Program-made: the position numbers and the translations under genes | Part shown: one piece after another, positions 17,413 to 25,727 of the stretch | How positions within the stretch are numbered: the stretch's first letter is position 1 | Layout: every line of letters begins with the position of its first letter | Notes under the pieces: model-generated | Database searches by the model: none | Told to the model about the DNA's origin: nothing | The model's input: only the letters and a program-made list of their open reading frames with translations | DNA from: Halorubrum hochsteinianum | Lineage (GTDB): Archaea; Halobacteriota; Halobacteria; Halobacteriales; Haloferacaceae | Direction of reading: 5' to 3' | Assembly (NCBI RefSeq): GCF_023702125.1 | Contig: NZ_CP098415.1 | Coordinates: 992,001-1,056,000 of the forward strand | Length of the DNA stretch: 64,000 bases

Positions 17413-17658
17413 ATGTCAGACAGTACACTTCTATTCCACAAAACTGATTCCGAATCGATCTCTATGCCGTCCATGTCCCGCGAACAGGAGGAGATCATCG
17501 CACACCTCCGTTTCATCAGCATAGCCCTCGTCGCTGTGGCGATCTCCGTTCTCACGGCCGGTTTCATTATTAACGGAGACCGGATAGCGCCCGTGTTCTC
17601 TGTCGTTAGCGTAATCGCTTGTCTGTACGCGTTTGTGACGCCACTCGTCCGCGGGTGA
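17413..17658 (+). CDS. Small two-helix membrane protein
   Basis: 81 residues. A hydrophilic N-terminus (MSDSTLLFHKTDSES) is followed by MSREQEEIIAHLRF. Two hydrophobic segments come next, about 35-53 (ISIALVAVAISVLTAGFII) and 59-77 (VFSVVSVIACLYAFVTPLV). ATG 17464 or the later Met at the SREQ segment are alternative starts. The codon bias is less GC-extreme than the neighbours. A strong hairpin follows the stop directly. Function unknown. Confidence 0.6.
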   Translation: MSDSTLLFHKTDSESISMPSMSREQEEIIAHLRFISIALVAVAISVLTAGFIINGDRIAPVFSVVSVIACLYAFVTPLVRG

Positions 17659-17662
17659 GAGC

Positions 17663-17720
17663 CCCATCCCCAGTCGGGGATGGGTAAGAAACCCGGGAGT
17701 CAGATCGCACTCGCGATCTG
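17663..17720. terminator. Two back-to-back hairpins between convergent genes
   Basis: CCCATCCCC (17663-17671) pairs with GGGGATGGG (17676-17684) across the loop agtc. CAGATCGC (17701-17708) pairs with GCGATCTG (17713-17720) across actc. They sit in the 119-bp space between the rightward small membrane gene and the leftward siroheme-decarboxylase-like gene, and probably end both transcripts. Neither is followed by a clear T-run, so termination is inferred from position. Confidence 0.5.
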
Positions 17721-17777
17721 CCGGCCGTTCCGGGCGGGGAAGTATCCGAAAATGGACTTCAAGGGAACCAGTTTCTC

Positions 17778-18836
17778 CTATTCGGCGTCGGCGACGAGGT
17801 CCTCGTACCGCGCGCCGGTCTGTTTCAGCGTCTCCGTCGAGTAGAGCCGCTCGTGCGAGAACGGGAGGTGGTCGGCCGCCAACTCGTCGATCTTCGCGTC
17901 GACCGCGTCCGCCTCGCGGCCGTGGATCATCGTGAACAGGTTGTACTCCCACTCCTGATCGGGACGGCGGGGACGGTGGTAACAGAGGGTGACGTACGGG
18001 AGGCTCCCGACCGCCTCGCCGCGCGCGTCGAGCTCGTCGTCCGGCACGTCCCAGACCACCATACAGTTGTTCGTGAACCCGGTGACGACGTGGTTGACGA
18101 TACAGCCGATCCGCTTGATACAGCCGTCCGCGAGCAGTCGCTCGACCGCCGCGAGCACGTCGTCGACGTCGGCGTCGATCGCCGCCGCCACGTCGGCGTA
18201 GGGGGTCGCGGACAGCGGGAAGCCGTCCTGAATGGCGAGGAGGAGGTCGGCCTCCAGCGCGCTCAGGTCGCCGCGGGCGTTCTCGGAGATGCGGGTGGCG
18301 GAGACGTCCGTCTCCTCCAGCGACTCCCGCGCGAACCGGTCGCCGTTGACCACGGGGAACTCCAGGTCGATGTAGTAGTCCGTGAGCATCGGGAGCGCCA
18401 GCACCTCGCAGCCGGTGCGCTCCTCGATCTCCGCGAGGATCGCGTCGCGCGTCTCGCGGGAGCCGGCGGTGACGACGAACCACTGGTTCCACTCGTGGTC
18501 GCGGCGGTAGTTGTGGTTCACCTGCCGGTAGCCGTTGATCACTTCGGCGACCTCGTCGAAGCGGTCCTCTGGCGCGCGCACCGCCGCGAGCGTCGAGGAA
18601 CCGATCACGGGCGGGTTCAGCACCGCGCCGAACCGCCGGAACACGCCGCGCTCCCGGAGGTCGCGGACGCGGTCGAGGACGGCGTCGGCGTCGAGGTCGA
18701 CCCCCGTCTCGGCCGCGACCTCGCGGGCGACCCGCTCGAACGGGCGCGACTCGACGGGGAAGCCGCTCTGGTACTCGTCGATGAGGGCCGCGTCGACCGC
18801 GTCGACGTCGGCCCGCCAGTCGGCGTCCAAACTCAT
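17778..18836 (-). CDS. Siroheme decarboxylase-like protein (AhbA/AhbB, Lrp/AsnC-related)
   Basis: 352 residues made of two similar halves, each a winged helix plus an AsnC-like ligand domain. Half 1 has YQSGFPVESRPFERVAREVA and HNYRRDHEWNQWFVV; half 2 has IQDGFPLSATPYADVAAAI and CYHRPRRPDQEWEYNLFTMI. The repeated H-x-RR/P-x4-EW-N pattern is typical of the NirDL/AhbAB decarboxylases, which turn siroheme into didecarboxysiroheme on the alternative haem pathway. Such proteins are often annotated as Lrp-type regulators. The start chosen is ATG 18836. Whether it acts alone or with a second subunit elsewhere in the genome is not visible here. Confidence 0.85.
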   Translation of the reverse strand: MSLDADWRADVDAVDAALIDEYQSGFPVESRPFERVAREVAAETGVDLDADAVLDRVRDLRERGVFRRFGAVLNPPVIGSSTLAAVRAPEDRFDEVAEVINGYRQVNHNYRRDHEWNQWFVVTAGSRETRDAILAEIEERTGCEVLALPMLTDYYIDLEFPVVNGDRFARESLEETDVSATRISENARGDLSALEADLLLAIQDGFPLSATPYADVAAAIDADVDDVLAAVERLLADGCIKRIGCIVNHVVTGFTNNCMVVWDVPDDELDARGEAVGSLPYVTLCYHRPRRPDQEWEYNLFTMIHGREADAVDAKIDELAADHLPFSHERLYSTETLKQTGARYEDLVADAE

Positions 18837-18919
18837 TACGTACCCTTCGGGTCGGGCGTACCTACTGTTTTCGGAGCGGACCGGAGAACGGGGGTCGAGA
18901 GGAGGGCCGAGGCGGGAGG

Positions 18920-19078
18920 TCAGTCGTCCGAAGCGGTCTCGCCCGGCGTCGGCGCGAACGCCCGGGCGCTCTCCTCCAACTGCGCCGCCGAGCAACCGCC
19001 GACGGTCGCGGCCTGTTCGAGGGTCAGTGTGCGGGAACGGTACAGCGTGAGCGCCGTCGACACGGATTTGGACGTCAT
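18920..19078 (-). CDS. Small haloarchaeal HTH-like protein (DUF7317-like)
   Basis: 52 residues from ATG 19078: MTSKSVSTALTLYRSRTLTL then EQAATVGGCSAAQLEESARA. The pattern of two short helices around TLTLEQAATVGGCS resembles a helix-turn-helix of the antitoxin/UPF0175 type. A longer frame upstream lacks this character and runs through AT-rich DNA (19090-19220) that probably contains the promoter. No toxin partner is next to it. Function unknown. Confidence 0.6.
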   Translation of the reverse strand: MTSKSVSTALTLYRSRTLTLEQAATVGGCSAAQLEESARAFAPTPGETASDD

Positions 19079-19299
19079 CGGGTACGAGTGCGTACAGTAT
19101 GGACGTACATATAACTCTGACGCCATTCGAGACCGATTACAGAATACGAAGGCGATAGAGTATCTACAAAACACAAGTATTCTCTCCATAACCACACGTA
19201 CGTCTTTTTCTGTATTGCGAACGGTTACCACGGACGCGGCGAGAACGGCCCCGAAGCCCGGCGCAGTCGCTCGGGCGCGGTGTGCCGAGGGAGCGAGCG

Positions 19300-19791
19300 T
19301 TACGCGTCGCGCTCGTAGCTCGCGACGGTCACTCGGTCCTCGCCGCCGTGGAAACGATGCCGTAGGGAGAGATCCCGGACCGGGAACCCGAACGCGACCT
19401 CGCCCTCGTACTCGACGGCCGCAGGGCCTTTACAGCCGTTTCGGGTCTCCGTGGCCGCGATCTCCACGATGGCAATACCCTCCTCCGGCGACGACGTGAA
19501 CACGGCCGCGTCGAGCGAGACGCAGTCGACCGGCGCGGCGAACCGCCCTTCGATCCGCGCGGTCTCGTCTCCCACCTCGACGCTCCCGTCGTGTTCGGCG
19601 TCGTCGACCCGCTCGGTCGAGCGTACGGAGACCGTCGCCGTCGGGGGATCGTCGCGGAACGCGCCGCCGAGACAGCCCGAGAGTCCGCCCGCGGCGAGCG
19701 CGGAGCCGGCGAGGACGGCGCGTCTCGTCGGTCGGTGCCGCCGCTCGGCCGGGAGGGGTCGACTCCCGGCGCTCGGAGTTCGGTCGCTCAC
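19300..19791 (-). CDS. Tat-exported lipoprotein
   Basis: 163 residues from GTG 19791. The signal peptide has a twin arginine and a lipobox (RPTRRAVLAGSALAAGGLSG then Cys), so the mature protein should be lipid-anchored outside the cell after folding. The mature part is about 120 residues and beta-rich, with cysteines in DCVSLDAAVFTSS and RNGCKGPAAVEY that could form a disulfide. No known domain was recognised. Haloarchaea export most lipoproteins by Tat. Confidence 0.8.
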   Translation of the reverse strand: MSDRTPSAGSRPLPAERRHRPTRRAVLAGSALAAGGLSGCLGGAFRDDPPTATVSVRSTERVDDAEHDGSVEVGDETARIEGRFAAPVDCVSLDAAVFTSSPEEGIAIVEIAATETRNGCKGPAAVEYEGEVAFGFPVRDLSLRHRFHGGEDRVTVASYERDA

Positions 19792-19914
19792 GGTCCGTCC
19801 GGCGTCGGGAGCGGGTAAGTGTCTTCCGCGACACCCGCGTCCGCCCGCTCCTCCCCTTCCCAGCGTTCGGGAGCCGAGCGGGGGACTTTTCGTCGGCAAG
19901 ACCGAACGGAGCGT

Positions 19915-21015
19915 ATGGCTCAGGCGACTCAGGAGTTCGGCGACTGGCCCCTCAAACGGCTGATGACCGAGGTCTGCGGCTCCGGCCACAAGTCGGCCGA
20001 CGACCTCACCCGCGCGCAGGCGACGGAGGCGTTCGAGCGCATCCTCGCGGGCGAGCCGGACCCGACGACGCTCGGGGCGTTCTGGCTCGCGAACCGCTGG
20101 AAGCGGAACACGCCGGAGGAGCTCGGCGCGTACGTCGACGTGATGTGCGACCGCGTCGAGTACGCGGAGCCCGACGCCGACCCCGTCGACTGCGGCGCGA
20201 ACTACGACGGGAAGGGCCGGACCGCGATCCTAGGCGTCGCGGCCGGCGCGGTCGCGGCCGCCGCGGGCACCCCGGTCGTCGTCCACTCGGGCGACCGCGT
20301 CCCGACGCAGAAGCAGGACGCGTACAAGCACGTCCTCGACGAGCTCGGCGTCCACACCGAGCTGACGCCCTCGGACTCCGCCGAGATGGTCGACGAGACC
20401 GGCTTCGGCTTCTACTATCAGCCCGCGTTCAACCCCGCGATCGACGACCTGTTCGAGCGCCGCGACATGATGGGCGTCCGGTCGTTCGTCAACACGGTCG
20501 AGACGCTGGCGAACCCGGCCGGCGCGTCCACGCACCTCGGCTCCTTCTACCACCTCGCGTTCGCGAAGAAGGTGGTCGACACGTTCGTGGAAAGCGAGTT
20601 CCACGACCTCGACCGCGTCCTGATGTTCCAGGGGATGGAGGGGTACGACGACGTGCGCCCCGGCTACACGAAGGTCGCCGAGTGGAACGCGGCGGACGAC
20701 GGTGACGGCGAGGACGCCGGGTCCGAGGGCGCGAGCTTCACCGACTTCGAGATCGAGACCGCGGAGTACGGGATGAACCTCGAAGAGGACGACCTCGCGG
20801 TCGACGACGTCGCCGCGGACTCGGCCGCGATCACCGAGGAGGTGCTGGCCGGCGAGCGCGACGGCGCGTTCGCGGACGCCGTCGCCGTCAACGCCGCGCT
20901 CCGGATCTACGCTGGCGAGGACGCCGACTCCATCGAGGAGGGACTGGAACTGGCCCGCGAGGCGATCGACGACGGCTCGGCGCGCGACGTGCTGGAAGCG
21001 ATGCGCGAGTTCTGA
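19915..21015 (+). CDS. Anthranilate phosphoribosyltransferase-like protein (TrpD family)
   Basis: 366 residues with the glycosyltransferase-3 architecture: N-terminal helical domain (LKRLMTEVCGSGHKSADDLT, FERILAGEPDPTTLGAFWLA) and the alpha/beta domain (RTAILGVAAGAVAAAAGTPV, VHSGDRVPTQKQDAYKHVLD). The PRPP-site signature GTGGD of true TrpD is replaced by GANYDGKGRT. It is therefore probably a paralogue with another substrate, not the tryptophan enzyme. An acidic insert (about 262-275, DDGDGEDAGSEG) is haloadaptive. No trp genes lie nearby. ATG 19915 is the first start that fits the family. Confidence 0.82.
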   Translation: MAQATQEFGDWPLKRLMTEVCGSGHKSADDLTRAQATEAFERILAGEPDPTTLGAFWLANRWKRNTPEELGAYVDVMCDRVEYAEPDADPVDCGANYDGKGRTAILGVAAGAVAAAAGTPVVVHSGDRVPTQKQDAYKHVLDELGVHTELTPSDSAEMVDETGFGFYYQPAFNPAIDDLFERRDMMGVRSFVNTVETLANPAGASTHLGSFYHLAFAKKVVDTFVESEFHDLDRVLMFQGMEGYDDVRPGYTKVAEWNAADDGDGEDAGSEGASFTDFEIETAEYGMNLEEDDLAVDDVAADSAAITEEVLAGERDGAFADAVAVNAALRIYAGEDADSIEEGLELAREAIDDGSARDVLEAMREF

Positions 21016-21170
21016 GAGCCGTCGGGGACCGGAAATTCCGTTCGTATTCGAAAATCCCGCGCTGACACCTCCAAAGCCCCGGCCGCGCGGCTCGCGGCCT
21101 GTCGGCCGCTCGCAGGCACGCGCCACCGCATCAGTTCTTTATGTGTATCCGTCGAGGCGGGGTCGGTGTT

Positions 21171-22010
21171 TTATAAGTCGCGTTCGGGGGCCGGCGGCAT
21201 CGCCCGCTTGTGGGCGCTGCGCTCGTGGAGGTCGACCACGCGGTCGACCGCCTCCTCCGGGACGTCTAGCTCGCGCACCGTCGCCGACCGCGAGAGCCCG
21301 CCGTCGACGTGGACCGCGAGGATGGCGTCGACGGTGTCGTAGTCGAGTCCCATCTCCTCGGCGTCGGTCTGGCCCTCCCACATGCCCGCGGTGGGCTCCT
21401 GCATCACCAGTTCGCGGGGGACCCCGACGTGCGCGGCCAGCTGGCGCACCTGCTGTTTGTAGAGGTTCCCGATCGGGTTACAGTCGACCGCCTGGTCGCC
21501 GTACTTCGTGTAGTAGCCCGTCATCGCCTCGGCGCGGTTCCCGGTCCCGAGGACGACCCGGTCCTCCGAGTTCGCGACGAAGTAGTTCAGCACGGCGCGG
21601 GTGCGGACGTACACGTTGCCCGCGGCGGTGCGGTCGTCGGCCGCCTCCGGGACGGCGTCGAAGAACGCCTCCGCCATCGGCTGGATCTCGACCACGTCGT
21701 ACTCGATGCCGAGGTCGCGGGCGACGCGCTCGGCGTCGCTCATCACGTCCGCGTCGTTCACCGCCGAGGGCATCGTGAGCCCGTGGAGGCCGTCCTCGCC
21801 GAGCGCCTCGACCGCGAGGTGCGCGGTGAGCGTCGAGTCGATACCTCCCGAGAGGCCGAGGACCGCGCCCTTCGCGCCCGCGTCGTCGACCACGTCGCGG
21901 ATGAACGAGACGATGCGCTCGCGGGTCGCCTCCAGTTCCGACTCCGAGAGGCGGAGGTCGAGCGGGGGGTCGTCCGACAGCAACACCGACTGCTCCGAGG
22001 TCTGACTCAT
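21171..22010 (-). CDS. nadE: NAD+ synthetase (ammonia-dependent type)
   Basis: 279 residues. It catalyses ATP-dependent amidation of nicotinate adenine dinucleotide. The PP-loop SGGIDST is at residues 54-60, followed by TMPSAVNDADVMSDA. The deamido-NAD site has NYFVANSEDRVVLGTGNRAE, TKYGDQAVDCNPIGNLYK, and EPTAGMWEGQTDAEEMGLDY. There is no glutaminase domain, so ammonia is the expected donor. It starts at ATG 22010. The upstream gap holds structured repeat copy B. Confidence 0.95.
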   Translation of the reverse strand: MSQTSEQSVLLSDDPPLDLRLSESELEATRERIVSFIRDVVDDAGAKGAVLGLSGGIDSTLTAHLAVEALGEDGLHGLTMPSAVNDADVMSDAERVARDLGIEYDVVEIQPMAEAFFDAVPEAADDRTAAGNVYVRTRAVLNYFVANSEDRVVLGTGNRAEAMTGYYTKYGDQAVDCNPIGNLYKQQVRQLAAHVGVPRELVMQEPTAGMWEGQTDAEEMGLDYDTVDAILAVHVDGGLSRSATVRELDVPEEAVDRVVDLHERSAHKRAMPPAPERDL

Positions 22011-22110
22011 GGGAGTATCAAGGGGCCGAGACGCCTAATTCCTCCCGGTCGACGCGGGGAACTGGACGTTCGTCGGGTTTCGCAGACCGACTGCGACCGA
22101 CCTGCCTGCG

Positions 22111-22313
22111 GTGGCGCGTGCCGACGAGCGCCCTGATAAGGGCGCGAGTCGCACGCGCGAGGGAGTCGCGAGCGGTTGGGCGACCGGAGGGAGCCCAGAG
22201 CGAGCGACAGGGCGAGAGCGGAGCTCTCGCTTGAAACCGGACGTAGTCCGGTGACGAGGCTGGGGAGGCGTGAGGTGCGGTCGCGGTGCGGGGCGGGACT
22301 CGAAGGGACGACC
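22111..22313 (+). repeat. Structured dispersed element, copy B (3' arm missing)
   Basis: Second copy of the element at 7820 and 46170. Arm 1: 22114-22121/22151-22158 with the same outer pairing GCGCGTGC/GCACGCGC. The inner hairpin has a different sequence, GCGCCCT (22128-22134) with AGGGCGC (22139-22145). In place of the simple arm 2 there is a longer branched insertion with two perfect hairpins: GCGAGAGC/GCTCTCGC (22212-22219/22223-22230) and ACCGGAC/GTCCGGT (22236-22242/22246-22252). The conserved core (22253-22307) is intact, but the long arm 3 is absent. The rest of the 22011-22474 gap shows nothing recognisable. Confidence 0.7.
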
Positions 22314-22474
22314 GCGGGGCAGTTTCGTGACGGTCAGTAGCCCACAAACGTTGGCGAAGGCGCGACCGAATTCTCCTCACGGCGTTCGTTCCTCGGCCTC
22401 GAAATCGAATTGACCGTGCGACCCCGTGGACTGCCCGTCGCTAGCTCGGACGGTAGAACCGCATGAAACCGACG

Positions 22475-22882
22475 TTAGCTAAAAACCGACCACCGGGTTC
22501 GATAGACGACGACGTAAGCGGTTAGATACGCGGCGGCCCAGACCGCCGCTTGTGGAGCGGGATTACTGCCGGAAACGGACACTCCCGACGCGAGGAAGGG
22601 GACCATACCGACGAGCCCCCATCCGATTACGGACGCGATAAGGACGAACAGGTACTCCCCCAGCCGTCCGAGTGACCAATCACCCGCGACGACGGGGTAC
22701 GAGCCGCCGAACGCCAGCACGCCGACGATCAGATTCACCGTCGAGGTCGAAACCGGAAACCCGAGAACCGCGTTGCCGAGCGAGACCATCGGGTACCAGA
22801 CGATGGTGAACCCGAGAACGGAGAGGAGGAAATCGAGGGTCGCCGATAGCCACGAGTCGACTCCTCGTTCGACGGTCGACAT
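22475..22882 (-). CDS. Small polytopic membrane protein
   Basis: 135 residues with four hydrophobic segments: about 16-42 (LDFLLSVLGFTIVWYPMVSL), 46-66 (TVNLIVGVLAFGGSYPVV), 74-100 (GEYLFVLIASVIGWGLVGMV) and 110-130 (AAVWAAAYLTAYVVVYRT). The N-terminus MSTVERGVDSWLSA is hydrophilic. No family was recognised and no operon partner is close. The ATG at 22882 is well placed behind a purine-rich stretch. Confidence 0.65.
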   Translation of the reverse strand: MSTVERGVDSWLSATLDFLLSVLGFTIVWYPMVSLGNAVLGFPVSTSTVNLIVGVLAFGGSYPVVAGDWSLGRLGEYLFVLIASVIGWGLVGMVPFLASGVSVSGSNPAPQAAVWAAAYLTAYVVVYRTRWSVFS

Positions 22883-23030
22883 GGCTGCTCTTTCCCCGTG
22901 ATCGCACGAGAGATTTGTGGTCGGATTGAGCGATCTCGATCCGGGCGCGGGAACGCTTCTCTGAAATCCGCAAACGGAAACGGATAGCCGAACGGGGAGG
23001 AACTTGCCAATGCCCCACGCCGTCGTCCGC

Positions 23031-23654
23031 CTACAACAGTCCCTCGCGCTCGGCGAGCAGCAGTCCCTCCAGCGTCGCGTCGTTCGTCGGCGGCTCGCGG
23101 GCGATCTCCAGCGCCTCCTCGACCGGGACCGACCGCGGCGAGAGGAACTCGTTGCTGTCGTGGTCGACGTCGACCGGAGTCAGCCCCTCGGCGAACACGT
23201 AGCCGCGCGTGTGACGCAACACGCCCGTCGAACACCACACCTCCTGAAGCAGCGAGGTCGAGTCCGGCTCGAACCCGGTCTCCTCGGCGAGTTCGCGCGC
23301 GCCCGCTTCGGTGTACGACTCGCCCGATTCGACGATCCCCGCCGGGAGCTCCAGTTGCGTGTTCCGCACCGTCGGGCGGTACTGCTCGACGAACAGCACC
23401 CGGTCGTCGGCGACCGCGACGATCACCGTCGCGGGCGACAGCTCCGCCCAGTAGTACCGCTTCTCGGTCCCGTCGGGCTGCTCGACGCGGTCGTAGCCGC
23501 CGACGAACCAGCCCTCGTCGTACTCGACGACGACCTCCTTCACCGGCCACTCCGGCTCGCCCGGCAGCGAGTGGTTCCGCCCGTCCGAGAACGCGGGGAG
23601 GTCGCGGAGGTCCGTGGCGGCCGACGGGGTGGAGCGGTTGTTTCCGTCCGTCAC
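23031..23654 (-). CDS. NUDIX hydrolase, ADP-ribose pyrophosphatase type
   Basis: 207 residues. The NUDIX box is complete: G-x5-E-x7-REL-x-EE-x-GF, seen as GIVESGESYTEAGARELAEE then TGF. It is followed by a proline/Gly loop, and preceded by FVEQYRPTVRNTQLELPAG, which is typical of ADP-ribose/nucleoside diphosphate sugar hydrolases. The start is GTG 23654, overlapping the upstream gene by GTGA. The N-terminal 30 residues are low-complexity. The exact substrate is not decided by the sequence. Confidence 0.9.
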   Translation of the reverse strand: MTDGNNRSTPSAATDLRDLPAFSDGRNHSLPGEPEWPVKEVVVEYDEGWFVGGYDRVEQPDGTEKRYYWAELSPATVIVAVADDRVLFVEQYRPTVRNTQLELPAGIVESGESYTEAGARELAEETGFEPDSTSLLQEVWCSTGVLRHTRGYVFAEGLTPVDVDHDSNEFLSPRSVPVEEALEIAREPPTNDATLEGLLLAEREGLL

Positions 23655-24034
23655 GGGCGGACCACCTCCGCGTGGTACACCTGTCCGTCGCGACTCACCC
23701 GCACGCCGTTCTCGGTCGCGGCGGTGGGGTTCTGTTTTGTCACGGCGTCGATCTCGTCGAACGGCGTGTGGGTGAACCACTCCTTCATCCCGTAGGGACC
23801 GGTCTGGTAGCCCTCGGACCGCCCGTCGGCGCTCTCTATCGCGCCGACCAGGTACGGATACCGGCGGTCGGAGACGTTGTTCACGTCGGCCACGGTGCCG
23901 TTCGTCTCGATCGGCTCGACGGTGAGGTAGTAGGGGTCGCCGCTCCCGAGGTAGCTCGGCAGCGCGCCGAGCGCGAGCAGCGCGACGACGACCAGGGCGA
24001 TGGCGATGAGGAGATTCCGGGTGACCCGGCGCAT
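23651..24034 (-). CDS. Membrane-anchored protein of unknown function
   Basis: 127 residues. There is one N-terminal membrane segment (about 7-27, NLLIAIALVVVALLALGALP) after a basic MRRVTR, so the C-terminal 100 residues should be outside the cell. The outer part has Tyr/Asp-rich strands (YYLTVEPIETNGTVADVNNV, RRYPYLVGAIES, GMKEWFTHTPFDEID). It overlaps the NUDIX gene by 4 bp and so forms a two-gene operon with it. No family was recognised. Confidence 0.75.
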   Translation of the reverse strand: MRRVTRNLLIAIALVVVALLALGALPSYLGSGDPYYLTVEPIETNGTVADVNNVSDRRYPYLVGAIESADGRSEGYQTGPYGMKEWFTHTPFDEIDAVTKQNPTAATENGVRVSRDGQVYHAEVVRP

Positions 24035-24162
24035 GGTCGTCGTAGGGGCCGGCGGGGAATACCGGTTTCGACCGGGGGCGACGCCGTCCGCCGGGGCGAG
24101 TCAGGGCGGGGGCCGACGGCGACCGCCGACGCGCTTTAGCCCGCCGCGTCCCTTGCCCTCGC

Positions 24163-25119
24163 ATGGAGTACCGGTTCGAGCTGGCGCTGTGCGCCGCGCT
24201 CGAATCCCCCGACCGGGTCGTCGCCCGGCAGCTCGGTGCGGGCGTCGAGACGCCCGGGACCCGCATCGTCGACGTCTGTCTCCTCCGAGCCGGCCCGAAC
24301 TTCGACGACCGCGCCGCGATCGCCGCCGAGCGGATCCCGGACCCCGCCATAGAGGCCGCGGTGGGGCCGGGCGAGGCGGTTCCCGTCGCGGAGGCGTTCG
24401 ACCTCCCGCCGGACCGGGCCGCGGCGGTCGTCGACCGCGCGGTGGAGGTCGGCTACCTCGAACGCGAGCGCCGGGACGGGCGACCGGCGGTGCGCGCGAC
24501 CGCGCGGTATCCGGACGACTGGGTCGACGAGATGGTCGCCGTCGAGAACAAGCCGGACCTCGGGCGGCCGGGCGATCTGGAGGCGCAACTGCGGTACGAC
24601 GCCGCGCTCGGGCTCTTCGACCGCGTCGTCCTCGCGACCGCCTCCTACGTCACCCGCGCGCACCTCAACCGGATCCCGGAGGCGGTCGGGGTCTGGCGGT
24701 TCGACCCCGAGACGGGCGAGCGCGAGGTCGTCCGCGAGGCGAGGCCGCTCGACCCGGACGCGCCGGGGGTCGAGATACGCGACGAGCGCCCCTCGCGCAC
24801 GGACGTCGCGCTCGTCGACCCGGCGGCGAAGGCCCGCAAGCGTCGCCGGATCGCCGAGCGCGCGTACGGGAAGGGGTGGCGACCCGACCCGCCGGCGTGC
24901 GCACACGGGGAGGCGACCGCGGACGGCCGGCCGCGCTGCGCGGAGTTCGGCCGCGTGGTCGACCCCGGCCGCGAGTGCGGGAGCGGCTGTCCCGCCTTCG
25001 AGCCGGCGGACCCGCCGGACGCGGCGCGGGAGCGCCTCCGGGACGAGCGGACCGCGTGGGTCGCCGCCCCCGACGGCGACGGCCCGCGCCGGCAGTCGGG
25101 GCTCTCACGGTTTCTGTGA
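24163..25119 (+). CDS. Haloarchaeal DUF5787-like protein, nuclease-like core
   Basis: 318 residues. An N-terminal winged-helix-like part (PVAEAFDLPPDRAAAVVDRA) is followed by a segment DEMVAVENKPDLGRPGDLEA and QLRYDAALGLFDRVVLATAS. That segment resembles a PD-(D/E)xK nuclease core, with the E-N-K triplet as a candidate metal/catalytic motif. The C-terminus has a cysteine cluster (PACAHGE, RCAEFGRVVDPGRECGSGC) that may bind zinc or an iron-sulfur cluster. Family name from memory; the nuclease idea is inference. Start ATG 24163. Confidence 0.75.
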   Translation: MEYRFELALCAALESPDRVVARQLGAGVETPGTRIVDVCLLRAGPNFDDRAAIAAERIPDPAIEAAVGPGEAVPVAEAFDLPPDRAAAVVDRAVEVGYLERERRDGRPAVRATARYPDDWVDEMVAVENKPDLGRPGDLEAQLRYDAALGLFDRVVLATASYVTRAHLNRIPEAVGVWRFDPETGEREVVREARPLDPDAPGVEIRDERPSRTDVALVDPAAKARKRRRIAERAYGKGWRPDPPACAHGEATADGRPRCAEFGRVVDPGRECGSGCPAFEPADPPDAARERLRDERTAWVAAPDGDGPRRQSGLSRFL

Positions 25120-25154
25120 GAACGCTTATACGGTGAGGACGGGTGGTTTCACGT

Positions 25155-25565
25155 ATGGACGAGATCGAAGACGTCTTCGTGGCGCGACTGATGTCGACGG
25201 ACCTCCACACGGTGACGCCGGACACCTTGGTCGAGGACGCGGCCGCCGTGCTGCTCGAGAACGATATCAGCTCCGTCCTCGTCGTCGACGAGGACGACGG
25301 GTCGCTCGCGGGGATCCTCACCTCGACGGACTTCGTCGACATCGTCGCGAAGAGCCAGCCGAAGGCCGAGACGACGGTCGATCGGTACATGACGGCGGAC
25401 CCGATCACGGCGAGCGCGCAGGACGACGTGTCGGCGGTCGCCGCGACGATGCTCGAACACGGCTTCCACCACGTGCCGGTCGTCGACGGCGACGCGCCCA
25501 TCGGCATCATCACCACCTCCGACTTCGCCGCGTACGTCTCCTCGCCCGAGTCGGCCTCGGCGTAG
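25155..25565 (+). CDS. CBS-domain protein
   Basis: 136 residues made of two CBS motifs and nothing else. Motif 1: VARLMSTDLHTVTPDTLVED ... SSVLVVDEDDGSLAGILTST. Motif 2: RYMTADPITASAQDDVSAVA ... HHVPVVDGDAPIGIITTSDF. Such pairs usually bind adenine nucleotides and regulate a partner, which is not identifiable here. ATG 25155 is chosen; GTG 25143 lies four codons upstream. A TATA-like TTATACGG at about 25125 fits a short or absent leader. Confidence 0.88.
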   Translation: MDEIEDVFVARLMSTDLHTVTPDTLVEDAAAVLLENDISSVLVVDEDDGSLAGILTSTDFVDIVAKSQPKAETTVDRYMTADPITASAQDDVSAVAATMLEHGFHHVPVVDGDAPIGIITTSDFAAYVSSPESASA

Positions 25566-25727
25566 CGCGCTCGGTTTCGCTCCGTCGGCGACCGCCCGCT
25601 GACCGCCCGCGTCCGCGACCGCGCGCCGAGTCCCCCGCGACCCGCGACGACCCCTCCGCGCGGACCGTCCGCGACCGCGACAAGTGACGCCACTTTCTGT
25701 GGTCGTATTACCCCGGAACGCGTACGG

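Noticed and set aside
17663-17720. Right end of an IS200/IS605-type element
   Set aside because: Hairpins are similar in look, but no TnpA/TnpB remnant is found on either side; convergent-gene terminators explain them better.
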